Source: an uncultured Bacilli bacterium (GTDB lineage Bacteria; Bacillota_I; Bacilli_A; RF39; UBA660). Taken from it: a DNA stretch of 61,087 bases. This document shows positions 51,466-60,809 of the stretch, one piece after another. The stretch lies in NCBI GenBank assembly GCA_934141145.1, contig CAKPCA010000007.1, forward strand, positions 1 to 61,087. Direction: 5' to 3'. The position numbers and the translations under genes were made by a program. The notes beneath the pieces are model-generated. The model ran no database searches. It saw nothing but the letters and a program-made list of their open reading frames with translations, and was not told where the DNA came from. Position 1 is the first letter of the stretch, and the number at the start of each line of letters is the position of its first letter.

Positions 51466-51981
51466 TTATTTAACTATATTTGATACAAGACCAAATGATA
51501 CTATCATCATTATAATACTTGCCATTATTACACCTGCAAATATTGCTAAAAATGATTTCTTTTTATCCATTTCAAGTACTGATGCTATTAAAGAACCAGT
51601 CCATGCACCTGTACCTGGAAGAGGAATACCTACAAATAATACTAATCCTAAATATCCAAATTTTTCTATTTGGCCTTTTTTCTTATTAACTTTTTTATCA
51701 AGCCAGTTTGCTACTTTTTTTAATTTTTTACTATTTCTCATAGCATCTAATATTTTATTTATTAATAATAATATAAATGGTATTGGAAGAATATTTCCTA
51801 TGATACTTATTATATAACTTTGTACTGGATCTAATCCAAGTAATGCTGCTGCTAAAAGTCCACCTCTTAATTCTAATATTGGTAAAAGAGAAATGATAAA
51901 TACTAATAATTCCTTACCAAATGCTACTCCTGTTAGTCCACCAAATGTACCAATTATTGCCTTTACTAATTTTTCACTCAT
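51466..51981 (-). CDS. Small multidrug export family protein (COG2426/PF06695)
   Basis: A 171-aa integral membrane protein with about four hydrophobic segments. LPILELRGGLLAAALLGL and FVGIPLPGTGAWTGSLIA are signature stretches of the Sm_multidrug_ex family. Despite the name, transport activity of this family is poorly established. AAAGG precedes the start ATG. It is a single gene between the DUF1016 array and the HtrA protease gene. Confidence 0.85.
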   Translation of the reverse strand: MSEKLVKAIIGTFGGLTGVAFGKELLVFIISLLPILELRGGLLAAALLGLDPVQSYIISIIGNILPIPFILLLINKILDAMRNSKKLKKVANWLDKKVNKKKGQIEKFGYLGLVLFVGIPLPGTGAWTGSLIASVLEMDKKKSFLAIFAGVIMASIIMMIVSFGLVSNIVK

Positions 51982-52058
51982 AATTAATTATTACCTTTCT
52001 AATACAATAAAATTTATATCATATTTTTTTAGTATTGTCTATATTTTTAGTAAACAAA

Positions 52059-52081
52059 AATCAATTCATTTAGAATTGATT
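52059..52081 (-). terminator. Terminator of htrA, overlapping its stop codon
   Basis: A 9-bp stem AATCAATTC/GAATTGATT (52059-52067 and 52073-52081) with a T-rich tail. The TAA at 52080-52082 begins in the stem. Confidence 0.82.
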
Positions 52082-53150
52082 ATTTTGTTAATGTAACTGT
52101 TGTTTCTAATGTTTTACCATCTCTTATATAAGTTACTTTTATTTTATCACCAATTTTATATTGGTATAAATAATACCTAAGTTTTGAAATATTTGTTATA
52201 TCATGATCATCAAATTTAGTTATTACATCACCTGATTTTAATCCTGCTTTTTCTGCTGGAGAATTATTTTCAACACTTGATATAATTGCACCACTTGTAA
52301 TATCAGAACTTAGTCTTATATTATACATGTATAATGCATATCTATCGCTTACATTTATAAGTGATACACCCATTACTGGTCTTGATATTTCTTCACCTTT
52401 TTCTAAATATTCAACATATACTTTTGCTTCATTTATTGGTATTGCAAATCCCATTCCTTCTATTTCTTCTGTTGCAAGTTTCATAGACGTAATACCTATT
52501 ACTTCACCTGCTAAGTTAACAAGTGGTCCACCACTATTACCAGGATTTATAGCAGCATCAGTCTGAATTACTTTTGTAACTATATTATCATTTTCTATAG
52601 TCCTATCTTTACCAGATATTATACCTCTAGTTATTGATCCGCTATAATCAGATCCCATTGGACTTCCTACAGTAAATACAGTACTTCCAAGTTTTATACT
52701 ATCACTATTTCCTAAATTAGCAACTTTTGTAACTTTATCTTTTGAAATAGATAATACTGCTAAATCTGTATAAGAATCACTCCCAAGTACTTTTACTTCT
52801 ACAACTTCGTTTGTAGTTAAAATTGCTTCTACTCTATCCGCACCATCTATTACATGATGATTAGTTAATATATAACCATTATTTGCATCTTTTTTATATA
52901 TAAATCCTGAACCAGAACCTATATTTTTATTATTTTTATATGATTCGATTGTTACTACAGAATCATAAACTATATCTATTGCATCTTCTATAGCTGTTTC
53001 AGTTAATTTCGTTTCATTTACTGTCTTCTTTTCTGTTATTACTTTTGATGATGGAAAATAATTTAAATATATCATTACTGCTAAAATTGCACTAAATATT
53101 GTAAATACATATGCTAAAAAATATTTTAATATTCTTTTTCTATCTTTCAA
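52080..53150 (-). CDS. htrA: HtrA/DegP-type membrane serine protease with PDZ domain
   Basis: A 356-aa protein. Residues ~9-31 are a membrane anchor. The protease domain has H99 in TNHHVID, D129 in SYTDLAVL and S206 in NPGNSGGPL, the full catalytic triad. A PDZ domain follows at the C-terminus (ENNSPAEKAGLKSGDVITKF). The protein degrades or refolds damaged exported proteins, a fitting neighbour for a cell exporting very large surface proteins. The start is TTG at 53150 with GGAG 11 nt upstream; the ATG in that interval is out of frame. It follows the Abi gene after 14 nt. Confidence 0.92.
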   Translation of the reverse strand: MKDRKRILKYFLAYVFTIFSAILAVMIYLNYFPSSKVITEKKTVNETKLTETAIEDAIDIVYDSVVTIESYKNNKNIGSGSGFIYKKDANNGYILTNHHVIDGADRVEAILTTNEVVEVKVLGSDSYTDLAVLSISKDKVTKVANLGNSDSIKLGSTVFTVGSPMGSDYSGSITRGIISGKDRTIENDNIVTKVIQTDAAINPGNSGGPLVNLAGEVIGITSMKLATEEIEGMGFAIPINEAKVYVEYLEKGEEISRPVMGVSLINVSDRYALYMYNIRLSSDITSGAIISSVENNSPAEKAGLKSGDVITKFDDHDITNISKLRYYLYQYKIGDKIKVTYIRDGKTLETTVTLTK

Positions 53151-53164
53151 TTTATATTCATCTC

Positions 53165-54097
53165 CTAATTTATACTAATTAACTCCATATAATTTTTTGG
53201 GAACCCCATTTTATTATATAATTTATCAAGTGAAATAATATTCACTTTTTCATCAAATTTAATAAATTCTGCATTTATCTCGTTTAACATTTCATTAAAT
53301 TTATCTGGTTTTAATACTTGTTTTAATATTATTATAAGTGCAAAAATATCATTTTTACCTTGAACAAAAATGCCATCTTCTTTTTTTAAATTTAATCTCT
53401 CATGATACACAGTATCATTAATTTCTCTTTGACTTCTGTGGTCATATACAATATCTTCATGTGCACATAAATTTCTATAATTTGAAAGTAATGCCAAATA
53501 TACCTCTAAGTTTTCCACATCAATATTATAATATTCTGAAAGTGCTAGTTGATCTTCTGGTTTTAATATACCATATAATTCATTTATTAACCCAAATGAT
53601 AATACTTTAACTAAAATCCAAAGAGGAATATATCCATAATTATTGATATAGTGAAGAGTTGCGGTATGTTTTGAACCATTTACCCTTATCTGTCTTCTCA
53701 TTTTATTTAAAACATCATTAACTCTTCTTTGTTCCTTATTATCAGTAGTAAAATTAGATGGATTCAAATAATCTTTTTCTTTATAACCATATTTTTTAGA
53801 TAATTGATAACTAATTATACTCTTAATATTATTTTCTACAATTAATAAATTTTTAAACAATATATTTCTTAAACTTCTATCAAATAAAAACATTTGATAT
53901 AATTCTTCAAAAGTTGTACCTTTTATAAATTTTTTTTCTTTTGAAGATTTAAAAAATATATATCTATATCCATTCAAAAAGAAATAATTTTCCATAAGTA
54001 ATACATCTTTAGCATATTCTTCATTATTAATTATTAAACCTTTTGCTCTAAGTATTGCAAGTTGCTCATCTAACGTTCTAAAATCCTTTTTATTCAT
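53165..54097 (-). CDS. Abi family (AbiD/F-like) HEPN protein
   Basis: A 310-aa Abi_2 family (PF07751) protein. The N-terminus LDEQLAILRAKGLIINNEEYAKDVL and YFFLNGYRY, then LYQMFLFDRSLRNILFKNLLIVENNIKS, are typical. The RNLCAHE segment (R-x4-H) in SNYRNLCAHEDIVYDHR is a HEPN ribonuclease-type catalytic motif. Members of the family cause phage abortive infection in lactococci; here no antitoxin gene is adjacent. AGGTGG precedes ATG. It lies between whiA and htrA, so it interrupts an otherwise housekeeping region. Activity is inferred from the motif. Confidence 0.87.
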   Translation of the reverse strand: MNKKDFRTLDEQLAILRAKGLIINNEEYAKDVLLMENYFFLNGYRYIFFKSSKEKKFIKGTTFEELYQMFLFDRSLRNILFKNLLIVENNIKSIISYQLSKKYGYKEKDYLNPSNFTTDNKEQRRVNDVLNKMRRQIRVNGSKHTATLHYINNYGYIPLWILVKVLSFGLINELYGILKPEDQLALSEYYNIDVENLEVYLALLSNYRNLCAHEDIVYDHRSQREINDTVYHERLNLKKEDGIFVQGKNDIFALIIILKQVLKPDKFNEMLNEINAEFIKFDEKVNIISLDKLYNKMGFPKNYMELISIN

Positions 54098-54123
54098 AGT
54101 ACCACCTTAAAAAAATTATATCA

Positions 54124-54150
54124 TAAAAAAATAAGACTTTGAAGTCTTAT
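54124..54150 (-). terminator. Terminator downstream of whiA
   Basis: A perfect 9-bp stem ATAAGACTT/AAGTCTTAT (54131-54139 and 54142-54150) with a T7 tail on the minus strand. Confidence 0.9.
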
Positions 54151-54194
54151 AAGTTAATTTAAGTAAAATAACATTTTTTACACATATTTTCACA

Positions 54195-55130
54195 TTATTG
54201 TTTATTTCTTAGGGTTGTTGCTAAATCTTTTATTTTTCTAAGTCTATGATTTAAACATGATTTAGTTATTTTATTTTTTGTTTCAATACTTATTATTTCA
54301 CTTAGTTCCATTAATGAACTTTCAGGATATTTTAATCTGTATTCACAAACTTCTTTAACTTTTTCGTCTAATATATCATATGCACCTTTTTCTTTTATAT
54401 ATTCTATTTCCTTTATTTGGTCTTGTGCAGATTTCATACTCTTAAATGTATTTGCTTGTTCACAGTTATTAAGTCTATTTGTCATGTTTATTTTTTCTCT
54501 ATATGATCTTATATTTTCATAATACATAACTCCATCATATGCCTTAATTAATTTAAGTAAATCGCTTATTTTTTCTGATTCTTTAATATAAACCATATAT
54601 CCTTTTTTTCTTCTTAATACTTTTGCATTTAAATTATATTCATTTAAAAGATTACATAAAAAGTTAGCAAATTCTACATTTTGTATTAAAAATTCTAAAT
54701 GATATCTGGAAGTTTTTGGATCATTAACACTTCCACATATTAAGAAACATCCTCTTATAAATGCGCTTTTTAACTCTTCATCTGAAACAATAGATTCATT
54801 AGGGACTAAAGATAATTCCATTTTACCTTCCCTTATAAGTCCTAAATCTTTTATTATTGTTAATACATTTCTTTTAATTTCTATTATATATATTTCATTT
54901 TTCTTAAAATTATAGTTTTTTCTTATTGTTATGTTTGCAGTTACATCATATAGTTCTTTTACTGTTTTAAATATTCTATTTGCGGCATTTATATTTTCTG
55001 TTTGAATTCTAATGCAATACATTTTTATATCTGCGGTTGTATTTAAAATTCCTGATAATTCTGATATTTTTTCTAGTCTAGAACATTCTAATTTTGATAT
55101 TTCTTCTTTTATTTTATACGAAAAAGTCAT
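54195..55130 (-). CDS. whiA: DNA-binding protein WhiA
   Basis: A 311-aa protein. The N-terminus MTFSYKIKEEISKLECSRLEKISELSGIL and the central AFIRGCFLICGSVNDPKTSRYHLEF are the LAGLIDADG-homing-endonuclease-like core of WhiA. The C-terminus ESSLMELSEII...KSCLNHRLRKIKDLA is the HTH domain. WhiA influences cell division and chromosome segregation in Bacillus and sporulation in Streptomyces. GGAGG precedes ATG 55130, 12 nt after the trxB stop. It is the last gene of the yvlD-lgt-trxB-whiA run; rapZ and yvcK, often between trxB and whiA, are missing. Confidence 0.95.
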   Translation of the reverse strand: MTFSYKIKEEISKLECSRLEKISELSGILNTTADIKMYCIRIQTENINAANRIFKTVKELYDVTANITIRKNYNFKKNEIYIIEIKRNVLTIIKDLGLIREGKMELSLVPNESIVSDEELKSAFIRGCFLICGSVNDPKTSRYHLEFLIQNVEFANFLCNLLNEYNLNAKVLRRKKGYMVYIKESEKISDLLKLIKAYDGVMYYENIRSYREKINMTNRLNNCEQANTFKSMKSAQDQIKEIEYIKEKGAYDILDEKVKEVCEYRLKYPESSLMELSEIISIETKNKITKSCLNHRLRKIKDLATTLRNKQ

Positions 55131-55142
55131 AAATTTACCTCC

Positions 55143-56003
55143 TTACTTCAAATCTTTTATAATTGAAATTGCTGCGACTGCGCCTTCTGATGCGGCTGTT
55201 ACAATTTGATACAAATCTTTTTTGATAATATCTCCAGATGCATATATGCCATCTATATTAGTTTTCATATTTTTATCCACAACAATGTAACCATTATCTA
55301 ATTTTAAATCTAAATTATTTATAAACTCTGAATTAGGTGTATAACCATTTAATATAAATAATCCATCTGTTTCAAGTACATTATTATCATCTAATACAAT
55401 ACTAGTTATTTTGTTATCCACAGTATTTATATTTATTATTTTTTTATTATTAAAAACTTTTATATTATCCTGTGGAAAAGTAATGTCATCTTTAGAATAA
55501 TTTATATAGTTTATAGATTTTGTAATAGAACTTAAATAAATTGTATCTTGTTTTGATTCTAAGTTGTTGCCAATGACTGTTACTACTTTATTTTTATATA
55601 AAGAGCCATCACAAGTAGCGCAATAACTTATACCTAAAATATCATCATTTATATTTATATCAAGTCCTTTTTCTATTCTTCCACATGAAAGTAAAATTGT
55701 TTTAGTAAAATATTCATTTTTATTTGTAATTACTTTTATTTTATCTTCTAACTTTTCTATTTTTAATACTTTTTCACTGCTTATTTTAACATCTAAATCT
55801 ATTACTTGTTTATACATGTTATATGCTATTTCATCTGGTGATAAATTTTCCATTCCTAAGTAATTATTTATTTTTTTTGCCTTTAATATCTTTCCACCTG
55901 GTGTACTTTTTTCAATGACTAATATATTTTTATTAGCATTTTTTAAATATATTGCCGCAGATAAACCAGATGGTCCCGCACCTATTATTATAGAGTCAAA
56001 CAT
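55143..56003 (-). CDS. trxB: Thioredoxin reductase
   Basis: A 286-aa protein. GAGPSGLSAAIYL near the N-terminus binds FAD, YCATCDG holds the redox CxxC pair, and YASGDI near the C-terminus closes the FAD site. The NADPH-binding segment TVIGNNLESKQDTIYL lacks the usual GGGxxA glycines, an oddity. It reduces thioredoxin using a pyridine nucleotide; altered glycines could mean a different donor. It is a little shorter than the typical 305-320 aa. It starts 1 nt after the lgt stop with GGAGG inside lgt, so the genes are coupled. Confidence 0.88.
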   Translation of the reverse strand: MFDSIIIGAGPSGLSAAIYLKNANKNILVIEKSTPGGKILKAKKINNYLGMENLSPDEIAYNMYKQVIDLDVKISSEKVLKIEKLEDKIKVITNKNEYFTKTILLSCGRIEKGLDININDDILGISYCATCDGSLYKNKVVTVIGNNLESKQDTIYLSSITKSINYINYSKDDITFPQDNIKVFNNKKIININTVDNKITSIVLDDNNVLETDGLFILNGYTPNSEFINNLDLKLDNGYIVVDKNMKTNIDGIYASGDIIKKDLYQIVTAASEGAVAAISIIKDLK

Positions 56004-56004
56004 A

Positions 56005-56787
56005 TTATTCCTCCTTTATATCTTTTTTACTTTTAAATGAGTAAATAATAAATATTATTCCTACTATTATTCCTATTATTGAAACTAACTGTGCTACTTT
56101 TATATTAAATAACATCAAACTATCTGTTCTAGATGATTCTATAAAGAATCTACCTATACCATACCATATAAAGTAAAATCCAGTTATGAATCCTGTTTTT
56201 ATTTTTTTATTTTTTCTTAAAATAACCATAATTATAAAACCAATTATGCACCAAATACTTTCAAAATAAAATGTAGGATAATAATATACATCATCTATTT
56301 TCATACCATTTATTATAAATTCTGGTACTTTTAAACTTCTTAATGTTTCTAATGTTGTTACTGCTCCATGAGCTTCTCCATTAAAGAAATTACCCCATCT
56401 TCCAAAACTTTGTGCAAGAATTACACCTGGCACTGCAATATCAACAATTTGCAAAAAATTTAAATTCTTTTTCTTGCAAAAAATAAATGCAGTTAAAAGT
56501 CCAGCTATTATTCCACCATGTATTGCAAGACCACCATTCCATATTGCAAATACTTCTGTTATATTATTAATATAATAATCAAAATTAAATATACAATAAT
56601 AAATTCTGGCACCTATTATTCCAAAAATAATGCAATAAAACATTAAATCTACTATTTTATCTTTTCTAATACCTTGTCTTTTTGCTTCTTTTGTTATTAC
56701 AAAATATGCAAGTATGATTCCACATAATATACAAAGAGAATAAAAATATATATTAATTCCAAATATACTAAATGCTACTCTATTCAT
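56005..56787 (-). CDS. lgt: Prolipoprotein diacylglyceryl transferase
   Basis: 260 aa from ATG 56787 (AAGGAAGTG upstream; the start overlaps the end of yvlD by 8 nt). The signature GRWGNFFNGEAHG is at residues 129-141, with IWNGGLAIHGG preceding it and about seven membrane helices overall. Lgt adds a diacylglyceryl group from phosphatidylglycerol to the lipobox Cys of exported lipoproteins. Length is normal. The yvlD-lgt-trxB linkage is common in Firmicutes. Confidence 0.95.
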   Translation of the reverse strand: MNRVAFSIFGINIYFYSLCILCGIILAYFVITKEAKRQGIRKDKIVDLMFYCIIFGIIGARIYYCIFNFDYYINNITEVFAIWNGGLAIHGGIIAGLLTAFIFCKKKNLNFLQIVDIAVPGVILAQSFGRWGNFFNGEAHGAVTTLETLRSLKVPEFIINGMKIDDVYYYPTFYFESIWCIIGFIIMVILRKNKKIKTGFITGFYFIWYGIGRFFIESSRTDSLMLFNIKVAQLVSIIGIIVGIIFIIYSFKSKKDIKEE

Positions 56788-57196
56788 TATCACACTTCCT
56801 TATTATTGGTTTTATTATAAATTCTTCCATGATATAATTCATTATACTAATTACGACCGCTATTAATATTCCACTCCAAATACCATATATTTGAAAATGT
56901 GAACCTAAAATAAAATCAACAAGCTTTAATATAAATAAATTTATAAATGGATAAAATAGTCCAAAAGTTAATGCTGTTATTGGAATTGTTAATCTTACTA
57001 TTAATGGCTTTATAGTTTTATTTAATATGTATATAAGTAAAACTGCAATAAATCCATACCATATATTTTCAACATCAAATGAATTAAATATTTGATCTAC
57101 TAATGTTAAAACAATTGTATAACCAACCATATAAAGTAACCAATCAATAAATTTGTTTAATTTTACTTCTTTATCGTTCTTTACAATAATCTTCAT
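56780..57196 (-). CDS. yvlD: YvlD-like four-helix membrane protein (phage holin 4 superfamily)
   Basis: A 138-aa protein with four membrane helices. NKTIKPLIVRLTIPITALTFGLFYPFINLFILKLVD is the hallmark of PF04020 (mycobacterial-type phage holin / YvlD family). Despite the family name, most members are chromosomal membrane proteins of unknown role, and yvlD lies near uvrA, hprK and lgt in Bacillus, matching the position here. AAAGGAAA precedes ATG. Its stop codon overlaps the start of lgt. Confidence 0.87.
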   Translation of the reverse strand: MKIIVKNDKEVKLNKFIDWLLYMVGYTIVLTLVDQIFNSFDVENIWYGFIAVLLIYILNKTIKPLIVRLTIPITALTFGLFYPFINLFILKLVDFILGSHFQIYGIWSGILIAVVISIMNYIMEEFIIKPIIRKCDNE

Positions 57197-57323
57197 TATA
57201 TCATTTCCTTTCCCTAATTAATTATAACACTATAAATTAAAAATAAAAAGATTTTTTTCTTTATATTTATAAGATTTTCGTACAATCTTTTCTGGTGTGC
57301 CATATATCTACAAAATAATACAT

Positions 57324-57358
57324 TATAAAAAAATGCAATTATCAAAATAATTACATTT
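57324..57358 (-). terminator. Terminator of uvrA, stop codon in stem
   Basis: A 12-bp stem AAATGCAATTAT/ATAATTACATTT (57331-57342 and 57347-57358, one G-U pair) with a T7 tail. The uvrA TAA at 57351-57353 is within the stem. Confidence 0.9.
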
Positions 57359-60167
57359 TTAACACGTCTTTTAAATATTTTCCAGTATAACTTCTTTCTT
57401 CTTTAATGATTTTTTCTGGAGTTCCTGTAAATACTACTTCTCCACCACCATCTCCGCCTTCTGGTCCTAAATCAATTATATGATCTGCTCTTTTTATTAC
57501 ATCTAGATTATGTTCAATTACTATAACAGTATCACCATTATCTACTATTCTATCTAATATATCAAGCAGTTTTTTAATATCATAAGAATGAAGTCCTGTT
57601 GTTGGTTCATCTAATATAAACAAGCTTTTACCTGTAGGCTTTTTTTGAAGTTCTTTTGCAAGTTTTACTCTTGATGCTTCACCACCAGAAAGGGATGGTG
57701 CACTTTGTCCAAGATGCATATATCCTAATCCTACATCACTCATTATTTCTAATTTAGCTTTTACTTTTGGGACATTTTCAAAAAATACTAATGCTTCTTC
57801 TACTGTCATTTTAAGAACATCATCAATATTCTTACCTTTATATTTTATTTGAAGTGTTTCACTATTATATCTAGTACCATGACAAATTTCACATGGAACA
57901 TATACATCTGGTAAAAAGTGCATTTCTATCTTTTTAACTCCATCACCAGAACATGCTTCACATCTTCCACCTTTTACATTAAATGAAAATCTTCCTTTAT
58001 CGTAACCTCTTATTTTTGCTTCTTTAGTACTTGCAAATACATCCCTAATATCATCAAATACACCTGTGTATGTAGCTGGATTACTTCTTGGTGTTTTACC
58101 TATTGGTTCTTGAGATATATTTACTACCTTATCTAAATTTTCTATTCCTTTTATTGCTTTATGTTTTCCTGGCTTTTCTTTAGTCTTATACAAATTATTT
58201 CTTATAACTTTATAAAGTATTTGATTAACTAATGTTGATTTCCCACTTCCTGATACACCAGTTACACATATAAATTTACCAAGTGGAAATTTTACATTAA
58301 TCTTTTTCAAATTATTTTCTTCTGCACCTACTACTTCTAAATATAATCCATTACCTTTTCTTCTTGATTTAGGTACTTCTATTTTCTCTTTTCCACTTAA
58401 GAATCTACCTGTAATACTATTAGGATTTTGCATAACTTCTTCTGGAGTTCCTTTTGCGACTACATAACCGCCCTGTGCACCTTGAAGTGGACCTATATCT
58501 ACTAAGTAATCTGCTTGTAACATTGTATCTGTATCATGTTCTACTACTATTAAAGTATTTCCTAAATCTCTCATTTCAAGCATTGAATTTATAAGTCTTT
58601 GATTATCTCTTTGGTGAAGTCCTATTGAAGGCTCATCAAGTACATAAAGTATACCTGTAAGTCTTGAACCTATTTGAGTTGCAAGTCTAATTCTTTGACT
58701 TTCTCCTCCTGATAAAGTTCCTGCACTTCTGTTTAATGTTAGATATTCAAGTCCTACATTTATTAAAAATGATAATCTATCTTTTATATCTTTTACAATC
58801 ATTTCAGATATTTTTACTTGTTCTTTAGTTAATTTTAGTTCACATATAAAATCATACATTTTTTTAATACTTAAGTTACAAACATCATATATGTTTTTCT
58901 TGTTTATAAATATATTTAGTACACTATTGTTAAGTCTTGCACCATGGCAATATTCACATTCTTGTTCTACCATATATCCTTCTAGCCAATCTCTAATAAA
59001 TGATGAATTAGTTTCTTTATATCTTCTTTCTAAAAGACCCACTACACCCTCATAATTTTCAAGTTTATCGTATTCGTTTCCACCTTTTGATTTAAATTTA
59101 AATCTAATTAATTCATCACTACCATAAAGTACTAAATCTAAGTTTTTTTTGCTTAATTTTGATATTGGCGTATCCATATTTATTTTATATTTTTTACAGA
59201 ATATTTCTAATTTTTGAATGTATATATTAGTGTCTTCCATGTTCTTAAATGGTAAAATAGCACCCTCATTAAGTGATTTTGTTTTATCTGGAATTACTAA
59301 ATCCACATCCATTTTTTGTTTGAAACCTAATCCTTTACAATATGGGCATGCGCCATATGGAGCATTAAATGAAAATATTCTTGGTTCTAATTCTTTTAAT
59401 GAATAATTACAATGTGGACATGCAAATGTCTCACTTAAAATTATTTCTTCAGAACCTATTACATCTATTATAACTTTACCTTTTGATAATTTAGATGCTG
59501 TTTCTAAAGATTCATATAATCTACTTCTAATACCATCTTTTATTATTAATCTATCAACTACTACTTCAATAGTATCTTTTTTATTCTTTTCTAAAGTAAT
59601 TTCATCATTTAAATCATGTACTTCACCATTTATCTTTACTCTAGCATATCCTTCTTTTCTAAGGTTATCAAGTACATCAATATGTGTACCTTTTTCTCCT
59701 TCTACAATGGGACTTAATACCATTATTTTTGTACCTTCATCAAGGTTCATTACTTTATTAGCCATTTCTTCAATTGATTGACTAGTTATTGGAGTGTGAT
59801 GATTTGGACAATATGGCACTCCTACTCTTGCAAATAAAAGTCTTAAATAATCATATATTTCTGTTACTGTACCTACTGTTGATCTTGGATTTCTATTTGT
59901 TGTTTTCTGATCTATACTTATTGCAGGACTTAATCCCTCTATAGAATCAACATCTGGTTTTTCACTTGCACCTAGAAATTGTCTTGCGTAACTACTAAGA
60001 CTTTCTACATATCTTCTTTGACCTTCTGCATATATTGTATCAAAGGCAAGTGATGACTTTCCTGAACCTGATACACCTGTCATAACAATTAATTTATTTT
60101 TTGGTAAATCTAAATCTATATTTTTTAAATTATTTTCTCTTGCTCCTCTTATTATTATTTTATCCAT
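57351..60167 (-). CDS. uvrA: Excinuclease ABC subunit A
   Basis: 938 aa from ATG 60167 (MDKIIIRGARENNLKNIDL); an upstream GTG lies beyond the AAGGAAG ribosome site. Two ABC ATPase modules are visible: GVSGSGKSSLAFDT with SGGESQRIRLATQIGS, and GVSGSGKSTLVNQIL with SGGEASRVKLAKEL. Zinc modules are CPHC...CPYC and CEAC...CEIC. UvrA finds bulky DNA damage and loads UvrB for nucleotide excision repair. uvrB is not in the window. No clear SOS box was found upstream. Full length and apparently intact. Confidence 0.97.
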   Translation of the reverse strand: MDKIIIRGARENNLKNIDLDLPKNKLIVMTGVSGSGKSSLAFDTIYAEGQRRYVESLSSYARQFLGASEKPDVDSIEGLSPAISIDQKTTNRNPRSTVGTVTEIYDYLRLLFARVGVPYCPNHHTPITSQSIEEMANKVMNLDEGTKIMVLSPIVEGEKGTHIDVLDNLRKEGYARVKINGEVHDLNDEITLEKNKKDTIEVVVDRLIIKDGIRSRLYESLETASKLSKGKVIIDVIGSEEIILSETFACPHCNYSLKELEPRIFSFNAPYGACPYCKGLGFKQKMDVDLVIPDKTKSLNEGAILPFKNMEDTNIYIQKLEIFCKKYKINMDTPISKLSKKNLDLVLYGSDELIRFKFKSKGGNEYDKLENYEGVVGLLERRYKETNSSFIRDWLEGYMVEQECEYCHGARLNNSVLNIFINKKNIYDVCNLSIKKMYDFICELKLTKEQVKISEMIVKDIKDRLSFLINVGLEYLTLNRSAGTLSGGESQRIRLATQIGSRLTGILYVLDEPSIGLHQRDNQRLINSMLEMRDLGNTLIVVEHDTDTMLQADYLVDIGPLQGAQGGYVVAKGTPEEVMQNPNSITGRFLSGKEKIEVPKSRRKGNGLYLEVVGAEENNLKKINVKFPLGKFICVTGVSGSGKSTLVNQILYKVIRNNLYKTKEKPGKHKAIKGIENLDKVVNISQEPIGKTPRSNPATYTGVFDDIRDVFASTKEAKIRGYDKGRFSFNVKGGRCEACSGDGVKKIEMHFLPDVYVPCEICHGTRYNSETLQIKYKGKNIDDVLKMTVEEALVFFENVPKVKAKLEIMSDVGLGYMHLGQSAPSLSGGEASRVKLAKELQKKPTGKSLFILDEPTTGLHSYDIKKLLDILDRIVDNGDTVIVIEHNLDVIKRADHIIDLGPEGGDGGGEVVFTGTPEKIIKEERSYTGKYLKDVLKM

Positions 60168-60271
60168 AGATAATACACTTCCTTGCACACGTTATTATAC
60201 CAAAATTTATTAAAATAATGTAGCGAACATTTCATTTTTTTGAATATATTGTATATGAAGGAGGAAAATAT

Positions 60272-60799
60272 ATGAAAATACTACTTTTTGTTACAAGTAT
60301 AAAAGATACACTTATAAATGGAGAAGAAAAAGATTATAAAAATCTAATTAATAATATAGAAAAAATAAAAGAATTAAATGGCAATGATTTAGCATTTATT
60401 AGTTTTTGTGATGCGACAGAAAATAAAAATGTAATGTTATTTCATGCTAGAAAAATGATAAATTATATGAATGGTAAAAGAATATTTTTTGGAGAACAAT
60501 TTTTAGGTGATGTACATTATAAAGATTTAGATAGTGGTGCTCTTGTATATAAAAACTTAAGGTTAGATAAAATTAAAGAAATTATTAACTATATAAAAAA
60601 GATGCAAAGCAATGGTAATGAGGTTGAAGTAATAGTTGCGGATGGAAATATGGATATAGATGAATATAAAGAAGAATTTAAAAAAAATATAAATTGTCCA
60701 TGTTCATTTATATATAATATATTCAATGTAAGAGAAATAAATGATACATTGACTGAACTTTATGAAATAAAAGAAAAAGATCTTAATTTGAAAAATTAA
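60272..60799 (+). CDS. Hypothetical protein, divergent from uvrA
   Basis: A 175-aa soluble protein, not recognised. The first strand MKILLFVTSIKDTLI and LAFISFCDATENKNVMLF suggest an alternating alpha/beta (Rossmann-like) fold; a later VEVIVADGNMDIDEY strand ends in Asp residues that might bind a metal or phosphate, loosely like HAD proteins, although the DxD motif is absent. AGGAGG precedes ATG, so it is well expressed on paper. The last codons and stop are encoded within its terminator stem. The intergenic gap to uvrA is about 100 nt with divergent promoters. Confidence 0.72.
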   Translation: MKILLFVTSIKDTLINGEEKDYKNLINNIEKIKELNGNDLAFISFCDATENKNVMLFHARKMINYMNGKRIFFGEQFLGDVHYKDLDSGALVYKNLRLDKIKEIINYIKKMQSNGNEVEVIVADGNMDIDEYKEEFKKNINCPCSFIYNIFNVREINDTLTELYEIKEKDLNLKN

Positions 60800-60809
60800 G
60801 ACCTTTTAT
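60781..60809. terminator. Convergent terminator, stop codon in stem
   Basis: A 9-bp stem TCTTAATTT/AAATTAAGA (60781-60789 and 60793-60801) with a 3-nt loop and a T-rich tail. It ends the 175-aa gene; the stop is at 60797-60799. Confidence 0.8.

Noticed and set aside
60219..60240. Possible SOS box upstream of uvrA (GCGAACATTTCATTT)
   Set aside because: Only one half-site (CGAAC) is present; the second half does not match GTTC.
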